DNA from: an uncultured Holophagaceae bacterium
GTDB lineage: Bacteria > Acidobacteriota > Holophagae > Holophagales > Holophagaceae
Direction: 5' to 3'
Assembly (NCBI GenBank): GCA_903863195.1
Contig: CAIPAY010000182.1
Coordinates: forward strand, 1 to 64,000
DNA: 64,000 nt
Within the stretch, counting starts at the first letter, position 1; every line of letters begins with the position of its first letter. This document shows, piece after piece, positions 43,975-54,578 of this stretch. The position numbers and the translations under genes are program-made. The notes under the pieces were generated by a model. That model worked only from the letters and a program-made list of their open reading frames with translations, did not search any database and was not told where the DNA came from.

Positions 43975-44038
43975 CGGGTTCCTTGCCTGCGCAGCCACGG
44001 CTGATTCGCCGCACACTGGAGACTCTCCGGGAACCGCC

Positions 44039-45064
44039 ATGCTCCTCCTGACCGCCCTGCTACTGCTGCAAACACCGACGCCACCCTCGAAGCCCGAGGC
44101 GGCGCCTCCCGCGCGCATCGAGCTGACCACGCCCTTCCCGGCGCACCTCGGCAGCGTGGGTCCCCGGGAGGTGCGGGAGGCTGTCTTTGGCATCAAGAGC
44201 TTGCATGACCGCCCCTTCCGGTTCCGGATCCTCGATCTCTCCCTGGGCGTGAGCCTCGACCCGGCCCAGCTCGCAGAACCCCTGCAGCCGGGGGAAGTCC
44301 GGATGGTGCGGCTGAAGGTGGCCACGGAGGGCATGGAGGGCCCGGTGAAGGGGGCGGTGCGCCTGGGTACCGACGACCCGGCCCAGCCCAACTACATCCT
44401 GCGCTACGACGTGGACGTGCGCCCCGAGGTGAGCCTGGATGGCCTCCGCAAGAGCTTCGGGGAGGTGGCCCGGCACGAGCACCCCGAGGCCCGCTACCGG
44501 TTCACCCGGGAAGGTGGCGAGCCCCTCAAGCTGGTGTTGGCCAGTGCCGTGCCCGCCTACCTCGACACGGAGCTGCTCCACGAGGGCGCCACCGCCGAGC
44601 TGCGCGTGCGGCTGCGGCCGGAGCGACTAGAGCCCGGCATGGCCGCCGGGCTGGAGGTCCTGAAGGTGGCCACCAATGGCCCGCGGCAGCCGCTGTTCAC
44701 CCTCTACCTGGACTGGCGCGTCGTGACCGCGGTGCTGCCCTCGCCGTCGCGGCTGGTGTTCGGCGACCGGAAGACCACGCGCCTGGAGCTCGACCTGACC
44801 GCGCGCGACGGCAAGCCCTTCCGAATCCTCCTGGCCACGATCGAGGGGAAGGGCTTCCGGCTCCTCGATGCGCCCGGTCCTGAGGCCGTGCGACATCAGC
44901 TGCGGATCCAGCGCACCGGGACCACGGCAGAGGCTATGCTGATCCTCCAGTGCTCCAGCATGGATGAACCCCTGCGGGTGCCCCTGAGGTTCCTGGATCC
45001 CGCGGCCCGTCCGGCCACGGTGACCCTGCCGCCTGATCCGATCGACGAACACCACCACCATTAA
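44039..45064 (+). CDS. DUF1573-like secreted protein
   Basis: Repeated Ig-like segments (VRLKVATEGMEGPVKGAVRLGTDDPAQPNYILRYDVDVRPEV). Native C-terminus DEHHHH. Confidence 0.55.
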   Translation: MLLLTALLLLQTPTPPSKPEAAPPARIELTTPFPAHLGSVGPREVREAVFGIKSLHDRPFRFRILDLSLGVSLDPAQLAEPLQPGEVRMVRLKVATEGMEGPVKGAVRLGTDDPAQPNYILRYDVDVRPEVSLDGLRKSFGEVARHEHPEARYRFTREGGEPLKLVLASAVPAYLDTELLHEGATAELRVRLRPERLEPGMAAGLEVLKVATNGPRQPLFTLYLDWRVVTAVLPSPSRLVFGDRKTTRLELDLTARDGKPFRILLATIEGKGFRLLDAPGPEAVRHQLRIQRTGTTAEAMLILQCSSMDEPLRVPLRFLDPAARPATVTLPPDPIDEHHHH

Positions 45065-45100
45065 TAAGATGGTGGCCGCACACTCCCCCTGGAGGGACTC

Positions 45101-46012
45101 ATGGTCCTGATTGCCATCCTGCTCCTGCTTGTTGCTGGCATCGCCTGGCGCATGAAGACCAAGCTGGGCTTCCCGCTCTCGGCCCGGCTCATTGTGGTCC
45201 AGTGGGTGACCCTGGCCCTGGGGCTGGTGGTCCTCCTCGGGTCCATGGCCGTGATCATCCCGCCGGGCCAGGCGGGCGTGGTGGTGCTCTTCGGCACCGT
45301 CCGCGAGCAGGTGTTGCCCGCGGGGCTGCACTTCATCAACCCCTTCTCCCAGGTGGTGGAGATGGAGGTCCGCACCCGGAACTACACCATGTCGGGCATC
45401 GCCGACGAGGGCCAGAAGAAGGGCGATGACTCCATCCCGGTGATCACCTCCGACGGCCTCACAGTGAAGCTGGATGCCACCGTCTTCTACCACCTGGATC
45501 AGGAGCGCTGCCCAAAGATCTACGAGAAGATCGGCACCGACGTGGAAGGCCAGATCCTGCGCAGCCAGATCCGCACCTCCCTGCGGGACGCCGCCGCGGG
45601 CCTGTCGGCCACGGAGCTCTACACCACCCACCGCATGGGCTTCGTGGAGAACGTCACCAAGACCCTCACCACGGCCTTCAAGGAGCGCGGCATCGTCATG
45701 GAGCAGGTGCTGCTCCGCAACGTGCTGCTGCCCGACCAGATCACCAAGGCCATCAACGACAAGATCGCCGCGGATCAGGATGCCCAGAAGATGGCCTTCG
45801 TGCTCCAGAAGGAGAAGCAGGAAGCCGAGCGCAAGCGCATCGAAGCCGAAGGCCAGGCCAAGGCCCAGCAGATCGTCAGCCAGAGCCTCACGCCCCAGAT
45901 CATCGAGTACCAGCGCATCCAGGCCCTGCGGGACATCGGCGCCAAGGGCAACCTGATCATCACTCCCATGGGCGGCGCCACCCCCATGATCCAGGTGCCT
46001 GCCCGGAAGTGA
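45101..46012 (+). CDS. SPFH/prohibitin-family membrane protein
   Basis: IIPPGQAGVVVLFGTVREQVLPAGLHFINPFSQVVEMEVRTRNYTM...SATELYTTHRMGFVENVTKTLTTAFKERGIVMEQVLLRNVLLPDQITKAINDKIAADQ. Confidence 0.92.
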   Translation: MVLIAILLLLVAGIAWRMKTKLGFPLSARLIVVQWVTLALGLVVLLGSMAVIIPPGQAGVVVLFGTVREQVLPAGLHFINPFSQVVEMEVRTRNYTMSGIADEGQKKGDDSIPVITSDGLTVKLDATVFYHLDQERCPKIYEKIGTDVEGQILRSQIRTSLRDAAAGLSATELYTTHRMGFVENVTKTLTTAFKERGIVMEQVLLRNVLLPDQITKAINDKIAADQDAQKMAFVLQKEKQEAERKRIEAEGQAKAQQIVSQSLTPQIIEYQRIQALRDIGAKGNLIITPMGGATPMIQVPARK

Positions 46013-47212
46013 TCAGAGCGCAGGGAGGACCGGCTTGCTCACCTTCTCTTTGGCAGGAGAGCCGGTCTTGTTTTTCAGGTTGAGCGTCACCTTGATGTCC
46101 TGATCCCCCCGCTGCACGTCGAAGACCACTTCGTCGGCGGGGGGCTCGAGTTCCAGCATGGCCATGAACTGGCCTTCGTTCTCGATGGCGCGGCCCTGGT
46201 AGCCCAGCAGGACGTCGCCCAACTGCTTGACCTTGCCTGTCTCATCCAGCTCCAGGGGGCGCAGGCCCGCCCGGCCTGCCGGGGAATCGGGTGCCACCGT
46301 GATCACCAGCAGCCCCTGCTTGAGGCCGAACTTCTGCTGGGCCACGGAGGCCGCCAGCACCTCGAAGCCCATCCGGGGGGGCTCGAGCCTGCCCCGGGCG
46401 ATGAGCTGGGGCACGATCTGGTTGAGGGTGTCCACGGGAATGGCGAAGCCGACGCCGACCGAGCCCTCTCCCTTTGTGGCCATGATGGCCGTGTTCATGC
46501 CGACGAGGCGGCCGCCGCTGTCCAGGAGTGGGCCCCCGGAGTTTCCCGGGTTCACCGCGGCATCCGTCTGGATGGCGTTCAGGATGCGGGTGTTGTAGCC
46601 CGTGTCGATCTCGCGGTCCTTGGCCGAGATGACGCCTCGGCTGAGGGAGTGGTCCAGGCCGAAGGGGTTGCCGATGGCAATGACGGTCTGGCCCACCTGG
46701 AGCGTCTTGCTGCGCCCGAGGGGGATGGGTGGCATGGCTTCGAGGGGGGCAAAGACCTGGAGGACAGAGATGTCGTAGGCGAAGCTGGAGCCGATGACCC
46801 GGCCCTTGTAGGTCTTGCCGTCCGAGAGGGTGACTTCGGCCTCCTCCACCTCGCCGAGCCGCTTGCCGCCTTCCTCCACAGTGATGATGTGGTGGTTGGT
46901 CACCACGTGCCCCCACTCGTCCCAGACAAAGCCGGTGCCCCGCGCCGTGGGGACCTTGGTCTCGTCCATGGTCCGCAGATCCCGAAGCGGGGCGACCGCT
47001 GACACGAACACCACGCTGGCCTTGGCCTCCTTGAAGCGCCGGATGGTGTTCCGCTCCTCGGCGCTGAGCGGCGCCGCCGGCGCGACCTTGCGCACCTTGG
47101 CGTGGGTCCGGAACCGCTGGATGGTGGCCTCCTCCGTGGGGGCCGGGGGCTTGGGCGGGGTCTGGGCGGACAGGGTGAGGGTGGTCACGGCGAGCAGGGT
47201 GGCGCGGATCAT
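46013..47212 (-). CDS. HtrA/DegP-like trypsin-fold protease with PDZ domain
   Basis: Catalytic motifs VVTNHHIITV, SSFAYDISVLQV, AVNPGNSGGPLLDSGG; C-terminal PDZ. Confidence 0.93.
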   Translation of the reverse strand: MIRATLLAVTTLTLSAQTPPKPPAPTEEATIQRFRTHAKVRKVAPAAPLSAEERNTIRRFKEAKASVVFVSAVAPLRDLRTMDETKVPTARGTGFVWDEWGHVVTNHHIITVEEGGKRLGEVEEAEVTLSDGKTYKGRVIGSSFAYDISVLQVFAPLEAMPPIPLGRSKTLQVGQTVIAIGNPFGLDHSLSRGVISAKDREIDTGYNTRILNAIQTDAAVNPGNSGGPLLDSGGRLVGMNTAIMATKGEGSVGVGFAIPVDTLNQIVPQLIARGRLEPPRMGFEVLAASVAQQKFGLKQGLLVITVAPDSPAGRAGLRPLELDETGKVKQLGDVLLGYQGRAIENEGQFMAMLELEPPADEVVFDVQRGDQDIKVTLNLKNKTGSPAKEKVSKPVLPAL

Positions 47213-47267
47213 GGAGGCTCCCAGGATGATTATGGTGCCACGCGGGGATGATCTATCCTGGGAGGCG

Positions 47268-48785
47268 ATGTCCCGGTCTCTTCCACGCCCCTCGCGTACG
47301 GCCCTCCTCCTCGGTGTGGCCTTCCTGCTCCTGCTTGCGGGGGGGATCGGGCTGGCCTGGATGCTGGCCCGTCAGGGGGTCCGCTCCCCCCTCAAGGTGG
47401 TGCTGGTCACGTCCTCCGCCGCCGCCACGGTGCCCACGCTGGAGACAGGTCAGGGCCGAGCCATCGGCGCCCTGGTCCAGGAACACCTGGAATACTACGG
47501 CGGCTGCGCGGTGACCAGCGTGACGGAGGTGCCCGCCGACCTGGAGCTCCTGCGGGGGCAGCGGCACACGCTGCTCGTCCAGCTGGAGCCCCGGCGCCAG
47601 GGGCAGCACCTCGAGCTCTCCTACCGGTATGTCTGGGGGCGGCAGCTCGAGAAGGGACAACCGCCGGCCTGGGTGGTGCGCCAGGCCACGGCGCTCCCGC
47701 CTGCCGAGGCCTTCGAGGCCTTGCTCAGGGAGTTCCCCCGGGCCGTCAAAGTCACTCCGACCCTCCTGGCGCCCCGGGCTCCAGGTGTGTTCTGGGACAT
47801 GGTCCAGGCGGCGGCCTGGCGGCTGCGGAACCAGAACCTGGAGCAGGCCATGGCGCTCGCCGAGCAGGGGACCCGCCAGGAACCCGCCTGTGCAGGGACC
47901 TGGATCCTGCTGGGCAACCTCCGCTATCGGTGGACCCTCGACCGGCCCGGGACCTTCCGCGCCGAGCAGTCCGAAACAGAGTCCCTGCTGCAGCGGGGCC
48001 TGGTCCTGGCGCCCGGCCATCCCCGGGCGGCCTTCCTGCTCTCCCTGCTCAGGTCGGACAGTGGCAACCAGCGCGAGGCCCTGGACCTGCTGCTCCAGGC
48101 CCGGCGCAGGCAGCCCTTCAACCCGACGCTGCTGACGGGCATCGCCTACGCGGCGCGAGGCGCGGGACTGCTGCCCCTGGCCCGTCGGGCCATGGACCTG
48201 CGCGACGAGCTGGCCTTCGCCCGCCTCGCCCCCCAGGCCGTGGACATCACCTGCCTCTACACTGGGGAGATCGCGCGCTTCGAGGCCAGCCTCCAGGAGC
48301 AGCCGGGGCACCTGCGCACCACCTCGGGCGTGCTGCCCTTCTACCGGGGCTATCTGGCCCTGGTGCGGGGCGACCGGGATCTGGCCCATCAGGAGTTCCG
48401 CCTGGCCTCGACCCTGGCCCACGGCTATCCGAACATCCTGCGCCTGAGCGAGATCTATGACCTCATCCTCGAAGGCCGGAAGGAAGAGGCCTGGCAGAAG
48501 CTCCGGGAGTACGACCAGGAACGCATCGGCATGCGCGAGCCCGACGGCGAGTTCACCATCCGGCTCGCGGAGGCCTATGCCTTGATCGGCGACCGGGCCA
48601 GTGCCATGGAGATGGCCACCCGGGCCTTCGCGCGCGGGTTCGGCTGCACAGAGTGGTACGAGCGCAGCCCCATGCTGGAGCCATTGCGGGGGCTGCCGAA
48701 GTGGCACGCCCTGATCCAGCACCTGCGGGAGCGGCAGAGCCTCATGGAAGACCGCTTCCCGGTGGGGCTGCTGGAAGAGAACTGA
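47268..48785 (+). CDS. TPR-repeat membrane-anchored protein
   Basis: SD GGAGG before ATG 47268; TM ALLLGVAFLLLLAGGIGLAWML; many TPR-like helices. The longer ORF from 46815 is not credible. Confidence 0.75.
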   Translation: MSRSLPRPSRTALLLGVAFLLLLAGGIGLAWMLARQGVRSPLKVVLVTSSAAATVPTLETGQGRAIGALVQEHLEYYGGCAVTSVTEVPADLELLRGQRHTLLVQLEPRRQGQHLELSYRYVWGRQLEKGQPPAWVVRQATALPPAEAFEALLREFPRAVKVTPTLLAPRAPGVFWDMVQAAAWRLRNQNLEQAMALAEQGTRQEPACAGTWILLGNLRYRWTLDRPGTFRAEQSETESLLQRGLVLAPGHPRAAFLLSLLRSDSGNQREALDLLLQARRRQPFNPTLLTGIAYAARGAGLLPLARRAMDLRDELAFARLAPQAVDITCLYTGEIARFEASLQEQPGHLRTTSGVLPFYRGYLALVRGDRDLAHQEFRLASTLAHGYPNILRLSEIYDLILEGRKEEAWQKLREYDQERIGMREPDGEFTIRLAEAYALIGDRASAMEMATRAFARGFGCTEWYERSPMLEPLRGLPKWHALIQHLRERQSLMEDRFPVGLLEEN

Positions 48786-48871
48786 CCACCTCTATAGCTC
48801 CAATGATCAGAGGCTCATGCTGGAGCCGATGGCCGTTAGACTAGGAGTTCGTCCGATAAGGGGGGGAATCC

Positions 48872-51800
48872 ATGCCCACGTCTGCCGTACCCGAGCTCGA
48901 GTCCCTCCCCCGGGAGGGCTATGTCCCGAAGCACAAGGTTCGCTTCGTCACTGCCGCCAGCCTCTTCGACGGCCATGACGCCAGCATCAACATCATGCGG
49001 CGCATCCTGCAGGCCACCGGCTGCGAGGTGATCCACCTGGGCCACAACCGCGCCGTGCAGGACATCGTCGACACCGCACTGCAGGAAGACGCCCAGGGCA
49101 TCGCCATCTCCAGCTACCAGGGCGGCCATGTCGAATACTTCAAGTACATGGTGGACCTGCTGCGGGAGAAGGGCGCCGGTCACATCCAGATCTTCGGCGG
49201 CGGCGGCGGTGTCATCTCCCCCGAGGAGATCGAGGAGCTGCAGGCCTACGGGGTCGCGCGGATCTACAGCCCTGAGGACGGCCGCCACATGGGCCTCCAG
49301 GGCATGATCGACGACATGGTGCAGCGCTGCGACGTGGATCCCCGGACCACGCCGGAGTTCCACACCCTGGCGCGGCGGATCACCCAGATTGAGCTCGGCG
49401 AGGCCGGGGCCATACCCATGAGCCAGCCCACGCGGACCATTCCGGTCCTCGGCATCACCGGCACGGGCGGCGCCGGCAAGTCCTCGCTCATCGACGAGCT
49501 GCTGCGCCGCTTCCTGGTGGACTTCCCGGACAAGCAGGTGGCCGTGCTGAGCGTGGACCCCTCCAAGCGCAAGACCGGCGGCGCCCTGCTGGGTGACCGC
49601 ATCCGCATGAACACCCTCTACCATCCGGAGCTGCGGGACCGCGTGTTCATGCGCAGCCTCGCCACCCGCAGCGCCGCCCACCGGGCGACCAGCGAGGCCC
49701 TGGCCGCCAGCATCCTGGCCGCCAAGGACGCAGGCCACGACCTGGTGATCGTGGAGACCGCAGGCATCGGCCAGAGCGACAGCGAGATCGCGGACCTGGT
49801 GGATTTGGCCATGTATGTGATGACGCCGGAGTACGGCGCCGCCAGCCAGCTCGAGAAGATCGACATGCTGGACTTCGCCGATGTGGTGGTGCTGAACAAG
49901 GCCGACAAGCGCGGCGCCGAGGATGCCCTGCGCGACGTGCGCAAGCAGTACCAGCGCGCCCACAAGCGCTTCTCCGAGTCCGCCGACGAGATGCCCGTCT
50001 ATGCCACCTGCGCCAGCCAGTTCAACGACCCCGCCACCAACTGGCTCTTCGTGAACCTGGTGAAGGCCATCGCCACAAAGACCGGCGTGGACTGGGTGCC
50101 CCGGCTCGAGGCCGCCCCCGGGAACCCCCGCCGCTCGGCCATCATCCCCCCGGAGCGGGTGCGCTACCTGGCCGAGATCGCCGACACGGTGCAGGGCTAC
50201 AAGGCCTGGGCCCGCCGGCAGGCGGAGACCGCAGAGCTGTGCCACGCCCTCTGGGCCAGCCTCCGCGCCCTGGGCGACAAGGTGCCGGCCGCCGGCGCCT
50301 TCTATGACGCCATCCACCTCCTGGAGCCCGGCGAGGGCGACCAGGGTGCCGCCGTGCTCCTGCTCCGTCAGCGCTACCAGGAGCACCTGGGCGAGCTGCA
50401 CGGCGAGAGCCGCCGCCTCATCCACGACTGGGCCGAGGTCAAGCGCAGCTACACTGAGCCCGAGAACGTCTACGTGGTGCGCGGCCGCGAGATCCGCACC
50501 GCGAACTACACGGCGTCCCTCAGCGGCTCCATGATCCCCAAAGTGGCCCTGCCGTCCTACTCAGGCTGGGGCGAGCTGCTGCGCTGGCAGCTGCTGGAGA
50601 ACCTGCCCGGCTTCTTCCCCTACGTGGCGGGAGTCTTCGAGTACAAGCGCGTGGGTGAGGATCCGACCCGCATGTTCGCCGGCGAGGGCACGCCCGAGCG
50701 GACCAACAAGCGGTTCCACTTCGTGAGCAAGGGCCAGCCCGCCGTGCGGCTCAGCACCGCCTTCGACAGCGTGACCCTCTACGGTGAGGATCCCCACGTC
50801 CGCCCCGACATCTACGGCAAGATCGGCAACAGTGGCGTCTCGGTGTGCACCGTGGACGACGCCAAGAAGCTCTACTCGGGCTTCGATCTGCTCTGCCCCA
50901 CCTCCAGCGTCAGCATGACCGTGAACGGCCCCGCGCCCACGGTGCTGGCCTTCTTCCTGAATGCCGCCATCGACCAGCGCGCCGAGGTCTGGCTGGCCGA
51001 GCACGGCCAGCTGGCCGCCGCCCAGGCCAAGATCGACACCAAGTACGCTGCCAAGGGCATGATCCGGCCCTGCTACGGGGAGACCCTTCCCGAGGGCAAC
51101 CACGGCCTCGGCCTCGCCCTGCTGGGTGCCACCGCCGACGAGGTGCTGCCGCCGGAGGTCTACGCCCGGCTGCGCATGGAGGCCCTCCAGACCGTGCGCG
51201 GCACGGTGCAGGCCGACATCCTCAAGGAGGACCAGGCCCAGAACACCTGCATCTTCAGCACGGAGTTCAGCCTCAAGGTCATGGGCGACATCCAGTCCAC
51301 CTTCATCGAGGAGAAGATCCGCAACTTCTACTCGGTGAGCATCAGCGGCTACCACATCGCTGAGGCTGGCGCGAACCCGATCAGCCAGCTGGCCTTCACG
51401 CTGGCCAACGGCTTCACTTTCGTCGAGTACTACCTCTCCCGGGGCATGCACATCGACGACTTTGCGCCGAACCTCAGCTTCTTTTTCAGCAACGGCCTCG
51501 ACGCGGAATACAGTGTCATCGGCCGCGTGGCGCGCCGCATCTGGGCCATCGCCATGAAGGAGAAGTATGGCGCCAACGACCGCAGCCAGAAGCTGAAGTA
51601 CCACATCCAGACCAGCGGCCGCTCCCTGCACGCCCAGGAGATCGACTTCAACGACATCCGCACGACCCTGCAGGCCCTCTACGCCATCTACGACAACTGC
51701 AATAGCCTGCACACCAACGCCTACGATGAGGCCATCACCACGCCCACCGAAGAGAGCGTGCGCCGGGCCATCGCCATCCAGCTCATCATCAACCGCGAGC

Positions 51801-52294
51801 TGGGCCAGGCGAAGAACGAGAACCCGCAGCAGGGCGCCTTCCTCATCGAGCAGCTCACGGAGCTGGTGGAGGAGGCCGTGCTGGCCGAGTTCCGCCGCAT
51901 CAGCGACCGCGGCGGCGTGCTGGGCGCCATGGAGACCATGTATCAGCGCGGCAAGATCCAGGAAGAGTCCATGCACTACGAGCACCTCAAGCACAGCGGG
52001 GAGCTACCCATCGTCGGCGTGAACACCTTCCTGAATCCCCAGCCCCCGGAGCTGGGCGCGCCGGAGCTGATCCGCAGCACCGAGGCAGAGAAGCAGCAGC
52101 AGATCGACAACCTGGCAGCCTTCCACGCCCGGAACGCCGACGTGGCCCCCGCCGCCCTCCTGCGCCTCAAGGAAGTGGCCCGCGCCGGCGGCAACCTCTT
52201 CGAGGAGCTGCTGAACGCCGCCAAGGTCTGCAGCCTCGGCCAGATCAGCCAGGCCCTCTACGAAGTGGGCGGGCAGTACCGTAGGAATATGTAA
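48872..52294 (+). CDS. icmF: Fused isobutyryl-CoA mutase (B12-binding, MeaI-like GTPase and mutase domains)
   Basis: 1140 aa; [38 protein letters not shown] (B12 domain), [23 protein letters not shown] (G domain), large C-terminal mutase barrel ([38 protein letters not shown]). Confidence 0.95.
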   Translation: MPTSAVPELESLPREGYVPKHKVRFVTAASLFDGHDASINIMRRILQATGCEVIHLGHNRAVQDIVDTALQEDAQGIAISSYQGGHVEYFKYMVDLLREKGAGHIQIFGGGGGVISPEEIEELQAYGVARIYSPEDGRHMGLQGMIDDMVQRCDVDPRTTPEFHTLARRITQIELGEAGAIPMSQPTRTIPVLGITGTGGAGKSSLIDELLRRFLVDFPDKQVAVLSVDPSKRKTGGALLGDRIRMNTLYHPELRDRVFMRSLATRSAAHRATSEALAASILAAKDAGHDLVIVETAGIGQSDSEIADLVDLAMYVMTPEYGAASQLEKIDMLDFADVVVLNKADKRGAEDALRDVRKQYQRAHKRFSESADEMPVYATCASQFNDPATNWLFVNLVKAIATKTGVDWVPRLEAAPGNPRRSAIIPPERVRYLAEIADTVQGYKAWARRQAETAELCHALWASLRALGDKVPAAGAFYDAIHLLEPGEGDQGAAVLLLRQRYQEHLGELHGESRRLIHDWAEVKRSYTEPENVYVVRGREIRTANYTASLSGSMIPKVALPSYSGWGELLRWQLLENLPGFFPYVAGVFEYKRVGEDPTRMFAGEGTPERTNKRFHFVSKGQPAVRLSTAFDSVTLYGEDPHVRPDIYGKIGNSGVSVCTVDDAKKLYSGFDLLCPTSSVSMTVNGPAPTVLAFFLNAAIDQRAEVWLAEHGQLAAAQAKIDTKYAAKGMIRPCYGETLPEGNHGLGLALLGATADEVLPPEVYARLRMEALQTVRGTVQADILKEDQAQNTCIFSTEFSLKVMGDIQSTFIEEKIRNFYSVSISGYHIAEAGANPISQLAFTLANGFTFVEYYLSRGMHIDDFAPNLSFFFSNGLDAEYSVIGRVARRIWAIAMKEKYGANDRSQKLKYHIQTSGRSLHAQEIDFNDIRTTLQALYAIYDNCNSLHTNAYDEAITTPTEESVRRAIAIQLIINRELGQAKNENPQQGAFLIEQLTELVEEAVLAEFRRISDRGGVLGAMETMYQRGKIQEESMHYEHLKHSGELPIVGVNTFLNPQPPELGAPELIRSTEAEKQQQIDNLAAFHARNADVAPAALLRLKEVARAGGNLFEELLNAAKVCSLGQISQALYEVGGQYRRNM

Positions 52295-52299
52295 GCGAC

Positions 52300-52589
52300 C
52301 GTCGGGTGGCGAAGTGGAGGACTTGATGTCCTCCACGAAGCCGGGACCCGACGCGGAGCTTATGCCACGAGACCGTCGGGGCGAAGCCCAGGCGGGTGGC
52401 TCGGGACGCTGCTGTGCAGCGTTCCAAGCCGGGCACCCGCCGGGTTGAGCATCATCTTCGGTGCCGCCTGGGCTCTCCGCCGGACGCCCAGGACATCAAG
52501 TCCTGGGCTCCTGCGCGCCCTGCGGGCTTGCAGCGTCGGAGCCTCTGTCCTCCACGAAGCCGAAACCCGACGAGGAGCTTGTGCCACGC
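52300..52589. repeat. Cluster of palindromic repeat elements (copies B, C and partial copies)
   Basis: Copy B: GTCGGGT (52301-52307)..GTGGAGGAC-TTGAT-GTCCTCCAC (52314-52336)..ACCCGAC (52346-52352). Copy C: GGCGGGT (52391-52397)..ACCCGCC (52435-52441). Hairpin GCCCAGGAC-ATCAA-GTCCTGGGC (52486-52508). 42-nt direct repeat 52329-52370 / 52548-52589. Confidence 0.85.
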
Positions 52590-52637
52590 ACGCCGCTCGG
52601 TGAACCTCAGCCCCCCAGGGCGTATCATGTACCCCGG

Positions 52638-53477
52638 ATGCTGCGCTCCGCCCTGATCCTTCCCCTGGCCGCCCTGGCGCTCTTCGCCGGGTCGCCGAGG
52701 TCTGGCGCGAAGTCCGGTGCCACGTACCTCTATACCTACTACGACAAGCAGGGCGGGCTGATCATCAACAACCTGCCGCCCAGCTACATGAAGGGCCAGG
52801 GGCTGGTGCTCAAGAGTGTCGGCGTGGGCAAGGTCCGCCTCGCGGTGACCCCCGCCGAGATGGCCAAGGCGCTCCGAAGCCCTGAGCTCATCGCCCTGGT
52901 GGACGAGATCACTTCGGTGGAAGGCGTGGACACCCACCTGGCCCGGGCCATCATCCAGGCCGAGAGCGCCTTCAACTACCGGGCCCGCTCCCGGGCCGGG
53001 GCCCTGGGCCTCATGCAGCTCATGCCCTCCACGGCGCAGCGCTTCGGGGTCCTGGATCCCTTCGACCCCCGCCAGAACATCAACGGCGGTGTGAAGTACC
53101 TGAAGTGGCTGCATACCTACTACGAGGGCGACCTCACCAAGGTGGTGGCGGCCTACAACGCCGGCGAGGGCGCCGTGAATCGGCACAAGGGCATCCCGCC
53201 CTTCCGCGAGACCCAGGCCTATGTGCCCCGGGTGCTGGACCTCTACCGCCGCAAGGCTGTGCAGCCGGACCCCAAGCTGGCGGGCAGCATGGCCCTGCTG
53301 CAGAAGGGCCGGGGCGGCTTCAAGGTGGATGACGAGAAGACCGTGCCGGAGCCGACCCCCCAGCAGCAGGCCGCCACCCGGATCTACCAGTGGACGGACG
53401 CCAACGGCCGCATCCAGATCAGCGACCAGCCCCCGCCCAAGGGCACGCCCGGCGTGAAGCCCTACGGCGCGCCCTGA
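52638..53477 (+). CDS. Lytic transglycosylase (SLT domain) with DUF4124-like modules
   Basis: IIQAESAFNYRARSRAGALGLMQLMPSTAQRFGVLDPFDPRQNINGGVKYLKWL...VVAAYNAGEGAV; ATRIYQWTDANGRIQISDQPP is DUF4124-like. Confidence 0.93.
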   Translation: MLRSALILPLAALALFAGSPRSGAKSGATYLYTYYDKQGGLIINNLPPSYMKGQGLVLKSVGVGKVRLAVTPAEMAKALRSPELIALVDEITSVEGVDTHLARAIIQAESAFNYRARSRAGALGLMQLMPSTAQRFGVLDPFDPRQNINGGVKYLKWLHTYYEGDLTKVVAAYNAGEGAVNRHKGIPPFRETQAYVPRVLDLYRRKAVQPDPKLAGSMALLQKGRGGFKVDDEKTVPEPTPQQQAATRIYQWTDANGRIQISDQPPPKGTPGVKPYGAP

Positions 53478-53478
53478 C

Positions 53479-53859
53479 TCAGGCCTGGCCCGGCCTCTGC
53501 TTCAACTCTGTGAGATAGATCTGGAGGGCCTCCAGGGAGGACTGGAAGCAGGCCTCCAGCCGGGCCTCCAGGTCCGGACCCGCATCGGCAGAGCCGTCCC
53601 GGCCCAGGGCCTCCAGGTCCGCGGCCAGGTAGCGCAGGGCCTTGGCGCCCAGGGCCCCGGCGCCGCCCTTCAGGGCGTGGGCGGCGCGGGAGAGCTCTTC
53701 GGCCTCGCCCTTGGCGGCGGCGGCGAGGATGTCCTGGATGCGGCGCGGGGTGTCGTCCCGGAAGATCTCCAGCATCTCTTCGAGCAGCGTGTGGCCGCCA
53801 TCATCGAGCTCCACCAGGTTCTGGAGGGTGACGAGGTCCAGCAGATCCGAGGGCGACAT
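53479..53859 (-). CDS. Hpt (histidine phosphotransfer) domain protein
   Basis: EMLEIFRDDTPRRIQDILAAAAKGEAEELSRAAHALKGGAGALGAKALRYLAADLE (AHxLKGxxxxxGA). Confidence 0.9.
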   Translation of the reverse strand: MSPSDLLDLVTLQNLVELDDGGHTLLEEMLEIFRDDTPRRIQDILAAAAKGEAEELSRAAHALKGGAGALGAKALRYLAADLEALGRDGSADAGPDLEARLEACFQSSLEALQIYLTELKQRPGQA

Positions 53860-53929
53860 GGGAGACTCCTGCCCCCCATGCTGAGGCAGGCGGGTCCATT
53901 CGTCCAACAGGATGCAGTAGGCTGGGATC

Positions 53930-54403
53930 ATGGACGCGACGCACCCGATGACTCCCGCCGAGACAGCCCTCTCCCTCCTGTTCCGGAAACTGCACCCGCA
54001 CCTTGAGGATGCGGCCCATGCCTTGGCCTCCGGGGCGGCCCGGCGGGACCTGGAGCGCCTGCACCTGAAGCTCCTGACGGCGCGGCTCAAGACCGTGGAG
54101 TTGCTGGGAGCGGCGGCGGAGACGCTCTCGGAGGAAGACCCCCTTGCCGAGTTCCTCGAGACCCTCTCGGCCAACCTCACCCCCGTGGGCGAGAGCTTCC
54201 GGCAGAGCCTGGTGCTCACCCAGCTCTGCCTCGAGGACGCGCCGGCGGACCTGCTGCCCCACGTGCCGGAGGGCGCCGTGGCGGGTTCCTCCTGGGGACC
54301 GCGCATGACGGCCTTCCTGGCCCGCCTGGAAGAGCCCGGCTTCCAGGCCCACCAGCGCTGGGAGTCGGTCCCCGAGGACATCGGCGAGACCGAGGAAGAG
54401 TAG
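53930..54403 (+). CDS. Hypothetical helical protein
   Basis: 157 aa ORF with good codon bias and no opposing gene; no recognised domain. Confidence 0.5.
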   Translation: MDATHPMTPAETALSLLFRKLHPHLEDAAHALASGAARRDLERLHLKLLTARLKTVELLGAAAETLSEEDPLAEFLETLSANLTPVGESFRQSLVLTQLCLEDAPADLLPHVPEGAVAGSSWGPRMTAFLARLEEPGFQAHQRWESVPEDIGETEEE

Positions 54404-54578
54404 TCTCGGGCTTTTTCTCTAGACGTTTCAGCCTCGTTTTTTGCGGGGGCACAAGGCCCCTTGAAAAACGCACCGCCCGGGGGGAAGGTTACTATAGGAA
54501 ACTGCTTATCTGCTTCTCGTTGAGTGCCCCTGGCCAAGCCTGCGCCCGGGTCCGCTCTAGCCTCGATCGGGAGTCCCC

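Noticed and set aside
45049-45064. C-terminal HHHH in the DUF1573-like protein, reminiscent of an engineered His tag
   Set aside because: Only four His in natural chromosomal context with normal flanking genes. Probably coincidental or weakly metal-binding, not a vector artefact.
48786-48871. Possible cobalamin riboswitch upstream of B12-dependent icmF
   Set aside because: The gap is only 86 bp and has no recognisable B12-box; only a small GCTCCA/TGGAGC inverted repeat is present.
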